From the NCBI RefSeq assembly GCF_001553605.1, contig NZ_CP014229.1:772501-836500 (forward strand): a stretch of DNA of 64,000 nt, in the 5' to 3' direction. Positions 61,201-64,000 of this stretch are shown here, piece after piece (within the stretch, counting starts at the first letter, position 1; each line of letters begins with the position of its first letter). Both the position numbers and the translations under genes were made by a program. The DNA comes from Desulfovibrio fairfieldensis. GTDB lineage: Bacteria; Desulfobacterota; Desulfovibrionia; Desulfovibrionales; Desulfovibrionaceae. The notes below the pieces were generated by a model, which worked only from the letters and a program-made list of their open reading frames with translations, ran no database searches and was not told the DNA's origin.

Positions 61201-61330
61201 GTTGGTATTTTTATTGGTAGAAATAATTTTTAAAAATATTTTGTTCAATATTTATTTGTACTTATCATTATTATACGAGTCCCTTCACGCCGAAATTTCT
61301 GAAAAATCAGAATTCCGGTCTTTTTGTTTG
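61201..61330. other. Putative right end of the integrative element (attR region)
   Basis: It holds GTTGGTAT at 61201-61208, the inverse of the ATACCAAC motifs in front of the integrase. Next comes a degenerate match to the tRNA-Leu 3' end (CGAGTC-CCTTC at 61276-61286) and a hairpin-T terminator (CCGAAATTTCTGA...TCAGAATTCCGG then TCTTTTT) that resembles the tRNA terminator at 30944. The tRNA 3' end is not duplicated exactly, so the boundary is approximate. The flanks 61042-61200 and 61331-61465 show no gene. Confidence 0.4.
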
Positions 61331-61465
61331 TTTTTTCCGAGAATTGCCTCGATTTGAAAATTTACCGACAGGTCTCGGCAGGATTCGTGAGATAACGGCG
61401 GCAACTTTTATGCACTTGGTGCAGAAAAATTTGTCCAGTTCAGACGTGATTACCTACTCAAGCTC

Positions 61466-62216
61466 AGCGGACCTTGAGCTTGAGATCGTTCCATTCCATC
61501 AAATTTGATTTTTACCTTTTCTCTTTCTCCGCTGCCGCTTGTAGCTAATCGCAAAAGAGGTATATCATATTTATCCGGAATTGAATTTTTAATCGCGTCT
61601 CTCTTTAGCTGTTCTGGATTATTTTCATGGTACTCAAAATCATCAACTTCTATAATAAGAGCGCATTTCTTGTCCTGATTATTATATATAATAAAATCAA
61701 CAGAAGCTCAGCTGTTGACAAAGTCGGCCTCACGAGTATCAAGCATGCTTGTTTCCCTGATTATATTGCACAACATGGCTTGCTCAGCTATATCGTAGTG
61801 AGAAGACTTTGACTCTTGAAAAATACATTTCAGGGCCGTAGCGATGATATTTTCTGACATAAATCTAGAGCGATGCAGTAGTTTTAAATTCAACGTATCA
61901 AGTTTGTCTGAGTAATTTTTATACAGCAAGTCAAAATCAGAAACAATCTGTCTATTGACTATATGTTTATATAATGTATTATATTAAATAGATATCAACA
62001 GATCATGTACATGATGTCCATTTTTCTGGAATAATTTATTGTCAGTTCCAATACGAATTGCTCCCGTGCCCGTGAAATGGCCACGTTGACCAGGCACGCT
62101 TCATCTACAAAGCCGCCCCCTTTTTCCGCGCTCCACGACTATCCAAAACAGTACTCATGATTATTACATCATGCTCACGACCTTGAAATTTATGAGCGGT
62201 TGCTGACCCCCAAATA
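61466..62216 (-). pseudogene. Decayed C-terminal part of an SF1 helicase with DUF2726 domain
   Basis: Translating the minus strand in pieces gives helicase blocks in order: TAHKFQGREHDVIIMSTVLDS near 62200-62135, then after a frameshift FVDEACLVNVAISRAREQFVLEL near 62110-62045. A scrambled AT-rich stretch follows, then FDLLYKNYSDKLDTLNLKLL near 61935-61876. An in-frame TGA falls at 61710-61708 and the DUF2726-like ASVDFIIYNNQDKKC, IEVDDFEYHENNPEQLKRD and IPLLRLATSGSGE blocks follow. These match the AAA_12/UPF1-like helicases found in defence loci. At least one frameshift, one stop and one lost segment make it non-functional. Confidence 0.8.
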
Positions 62217-62422
62217 TATTTCAACCAGCACTTCTCCCTGATCAAGGGCAGTCTGGCCTTGCGGACACCGTGTCGCGCCGTGTGCGGAGGGCAGTAGTCC
62301 TGGCCCTCGCTTCACCGCAGTTTTAGGTCCGCAGCGTTTCGGGCATTTTTCTCGCCGCCTCCTTTCTCTCTTCTCTGTTTCCGCATTTCGTGTTGAGTTG
62401 TCGCTGTCTTTCTCGCCCATTC

Positions 62423-62450
62423 TTGACAGTGGGGGCATATCGGGTATGTT
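62423..62450 (+). promoter_or_regulatory. Promoter of the Fe-S subunit gene
   Basis: TTGACA (62423-62428), a 16-bp spacer and TATGTT (62445-62450), 77 bp before the start codon. The remainder of the 310-bp gap from 62217 shows no gene. Confidence 0.65.
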
Positions 62451-62526
62451 TGTAACCATTATCCTTGGGCGGGTATCGTAATCCGTCGTAAAAGTGCAAC
62501 TAACCCGAAATCACAGTGGTTTTCAT

Positions 62527-63264
62527 ATGCAGCGAAGAAAATTTTTACAGCTTGCCGGACTGGCCGGTATGGCCGGTCTGGGGCTTGCCGCGCCGGTCCA
62601 TGGCGGCGTGCCTGCCCTGGAGCAGGGGCGCCGCCCCCGTTACGGCATGCTTATTGACCTGAAAAAATGTGTGGGCTGCCAGGCCTGCACCGTATCCTGT
62701 TGCATGGAGAATGCCGTGCCGCCGGGTGCGTTCCGGACCAGCGTGGGAGAGTATGCGCTCAAGCCGCAAGGGGAAGAGCGCATGTATATCGCGCCCTTGC
62801 CGCGCCTATGCAATCACTGCAAAGAACCGGCCTGTCTGCCGGTGTGTCCGGTCAAAGCCACGTACCAACACAACAACGGCATTGTGGTCATTGACGCTTC
62901 CGCCTGTATCGGCTGCGGTTTCTGCGTGCAGGCTTGCCCCTATGACGCGCGTTTTCTGAACCGCCAGACCCGCACGGCTGACAAATGCACGTTCTGCGCC
63001 CATCGCCTGGAAGCCGGGCTGCTGCCTGTCTGTGTGGAAAGCTGCGTGGGCGGCGCGCGCCTGTTCGGAGATCTCAACGCGCCCGACAGTCTGATCCGGC
63101 GCACGCTGGACGCCCATAAGGATGCGCTGAAGGTGCTCTATCCGGAAAAGGGCACGGAGCCCTTCGTGTTTTATCTGCATCTTGACGACGTTTTTGTTGC
63201 CGCGGACAGCGTGGCGACCCCCATGTCGCCGCGCTTGCCGCAGCAGGAGGAAAGCCATGCCTAG
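62527..63264 (+). CDS. Tat-exported 4Fe-4S electron-transfer subunit (DMSO reductase family B subunit, TtrB/PsrB-like)
   Basis: 245 residues from the ATG at 62527. A twin-arginine signal starts at once (QRRKFLQLAGLAGMAGLGLA, cleavage near the Ala-rich end), so it is exported folded. Four cluster motifs follow: CVGCQACTVSCC, CNHCKEPACLPVCP, CIGCGFCVQACP and CTFCAHRLEAGLLPVCVESC. These carry electrons between a periplasmic molybdopterin enzyme and a membrane quinol subunit. The next gene, overlapping by 8 bp, is that NrfD-type subunit. A catalytic subunit should lie beyond the window. Tetrathionate, polysulfide or thiosulfate reductase are the likely options. Confidence 0.9.
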   Translation: MQRRKFLQLAGLAGMAGLGLAAPVHGGVPALEQGRRPRYGMLIDLKKCVGCQACTVSCCMENAVPPGAFRTSVGEYALKPQGEERMYIAPLPRLCNHCKEPACLPVCPVKATYQHNNGIVVIDASACIGCGFCVQACPYDARFLNRQTRTADKCTFCAHRLEAGLLPVCVESCVGGARLFGDLNAPDSLIRRTLDAHKDALKVLYPEKGTEPFVFYLHLDDVFVAADSVATPMSPRLPQQEESHA

Positions 63265-64000
63265 TTTCATGGAGCTTTCCAATATCGCGCCGCCGGAAGT
63301 CTGGGGCGTCTGGGAGCCGCTGGCATTTTTCTTTCTGACTGCCGGGGCGGCGGCTGCCATCCTGGCCTGTGCGGTCCTCTGGCGGCGCGCATCCGCCGGA
63401 GCGGGGCGCTTGTTCGGCGTGGTTGCGCTGGCCTCGGGCCTTGCCGGCCAAGCCTGCCTGCTGATGGGCCTGGAACAACCCTTGCGCACCTATGAGCTGT
63501 ATCTCCGTCCGCATTTCATTTCCTGGACGGCCTGGGGCGGCTTTCTGATTCCGCTGTGCCTGCTGTGCACCGTGCCCCTGGTCTGGCCGCGACGGAAAGG
63601 ACGCGTGCATCCTCTCTGGTTTCTGCCCGCCATCGGGGCGGCCTGCGCCGTTTTCATCTATGCGGACAGCGAGATCATGGATTGCGTGGGCCGTGTGCTC
63701 TGGGCGCGGCCTCTGCTGCCCATGGGTTTCATTCTCGCGGGCTTGAGCGCGGCCTTTGGTTTCACCTGTCTTATGGCGCCGCGCACGGATGGCGCCTTTT
63801 CCCTACTGCCGTGGGCCAGCGCGGCGGCCGCCTTTGTCTGCGCACTGGCGGCTCTGGCCTTTCGCGCGCCCGAGGGTTTTGCCCAATTCGCCACATACTG
63901 GTGGCACGCGCCTGAAACCATCTGCCTGATCGCCGCCGTCATCGCCGCAATCCGCCCCCGCCGCTGGTTCCGTCTGACCGGAGCCATGACCTGTGTGAGC
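63257..64000 (+). CDS. NrfD/PsrC-type quinol-interacting membrane subunit (cut by window end)
   Basis: The ATG at 63257 with AGGAGG 6-11 nt upstream starts MPSFMELSNIAPPEVWG. At least 248 residues are in the window and the frame runs off the edge. Hydrophobic segments include EPLAFFFLTAGAAAAILACA, then VVALASGLAGQACLLMG, WTAWGGFLIPLCLLC, FLPAIGAACAVFIYA and further helices, in the pattern of the eight-helix NrfD family. It receives or donates electrons at the quinone pool for the Fe-S subunit upstream. Confidence 0.88.
   Translation, partial: MPSFMELSNIAPPEVWGVWEPLAFFFLTAGAAAAILACAVLWRRASAGAGRLFGVVALASGLAGQACLLMGLEQPLRTYELYLRPHFISWTAWGGFLIPLCLLCTVPLVWPRRKGRVHPLWFLPAIGAACAVFIYADSEIMDCVGRVLWARPLLPMGFILAGLSAAFGFTCLMAPRTDGAFSLLPWASAAAAFVCALAALAFRAPEGFAQFATYWWHAPETICLIAAVIAAIRPRRWFRLTGAMTCVS

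Noticed and set aside
30921..61300. CRISPR array or cas genes in the accessory region
   Set aside because: No regularly spaced direct repeats of 25-40 bp and no Cas-like proteins were seen.
30897..61330. Exact direct repeat of the tRNA-Leu 3' end as attR
   Set aside because: No exact copy of the 3' end was found. Only a degenerate CGAGTC-CCTTC match at 61276 is present, so the right boundary is reported as putative.

Overview
The window looks like part of the chromosome of a Desulfovibrio-type sulfate reducer (Desulfovibrionaceae). The best evidence is a molybdenum aldehyde oxidoreductase of exactly 907 residues, with the D. gigas MOP cysteine spacing and glutamate 869, sitting in an operon of genes known from Desulfovibrio (the DVU_1551-1559 type set, recalled from memory). 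The host backbone is GC-rich and uses many GTG starts and ATGA/GTGA overlaps. The stretch from about 30.9 to 61.3 kb is visibly more AT-rich.

Layout. 1-3.1 kb: 3' part of a 23S rRNA gene, 5S rRNA, terminator, and a 45-bp repeat of the 5S end with its own terminator. 3.1-6.5 kb: three exported or membrane-anchored proteins of unknown function, one downstream of an 11-copy CTTC tract. 6.5-11.3 kb: a polyphosphate operon (ppk, HD-domain protein, ppx) behind a Pho-box-like repeat, ending in a perfect 44-bp palindrome. 11.3-17 kb: ferredoxin-nitroreductase, AraC regulator, EamA exporter, a small helical protein, an SLBB polysaccharide-export protein and a lipoprotein. 17.4-29.9 kb: a tightly overlapping operon with a MoeA-like protein, mop, an Fe-S/FAD dicluster protein, a CxxC protein, a methyltransferase, a C-GCAxxG-C-C protein, a radical SAM protein, an AMP ligase, a MocA-like nucleotidyltransferase-HD fusion and a histidine phosphatase. 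It probably makes, loads or services the MOP cofactor.

30.8-61.3 kb is an integrative element in the 3' end of tRNA-Leu(CAG). At the left end is a P4-type integrase preceded by repeated ATACCAAC motifs, and the motif reappears near the right end. Cargo, in order: a MoxR/CobS ATPase, WGR, DUF3150, split CobT/VWA, zinc-ribbon glycine-zipper system; an IS200-type transposase; a PIN/AbrB toxin-antitoxin pair; a gene broken by a stop codon; a secreted protein, lipoprotein and PLD nuclease trio; an XRE regulator with an unknown 418-residue protein; and a large restriction block (DUF262/DUF1524 GmrSD-like protein, HsdR, HsdS, three HsdM, one half-size HsdS). The right end carries the mobility and replication module: a RepA-like ATPase with an odd P-loop, small proteins, a frameshifted inovirus-Gp2-like gene, an AlpA-like protein and an unknown 580-residue protein.

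Beyond the element lies a decayed SF1 helicase pseudogene, then the start of a respiratory operon: a Tat-exported 4Fe-4S subunit and an NrfD-type membrane subunit cut by the window end. The most interesting candidates for undescribed biology are the MoxR-WGR-DUF3150-CobT-VWA operon, the three-HsdM type I locus, and the XRE/418-residue and 580-residue unknowns.
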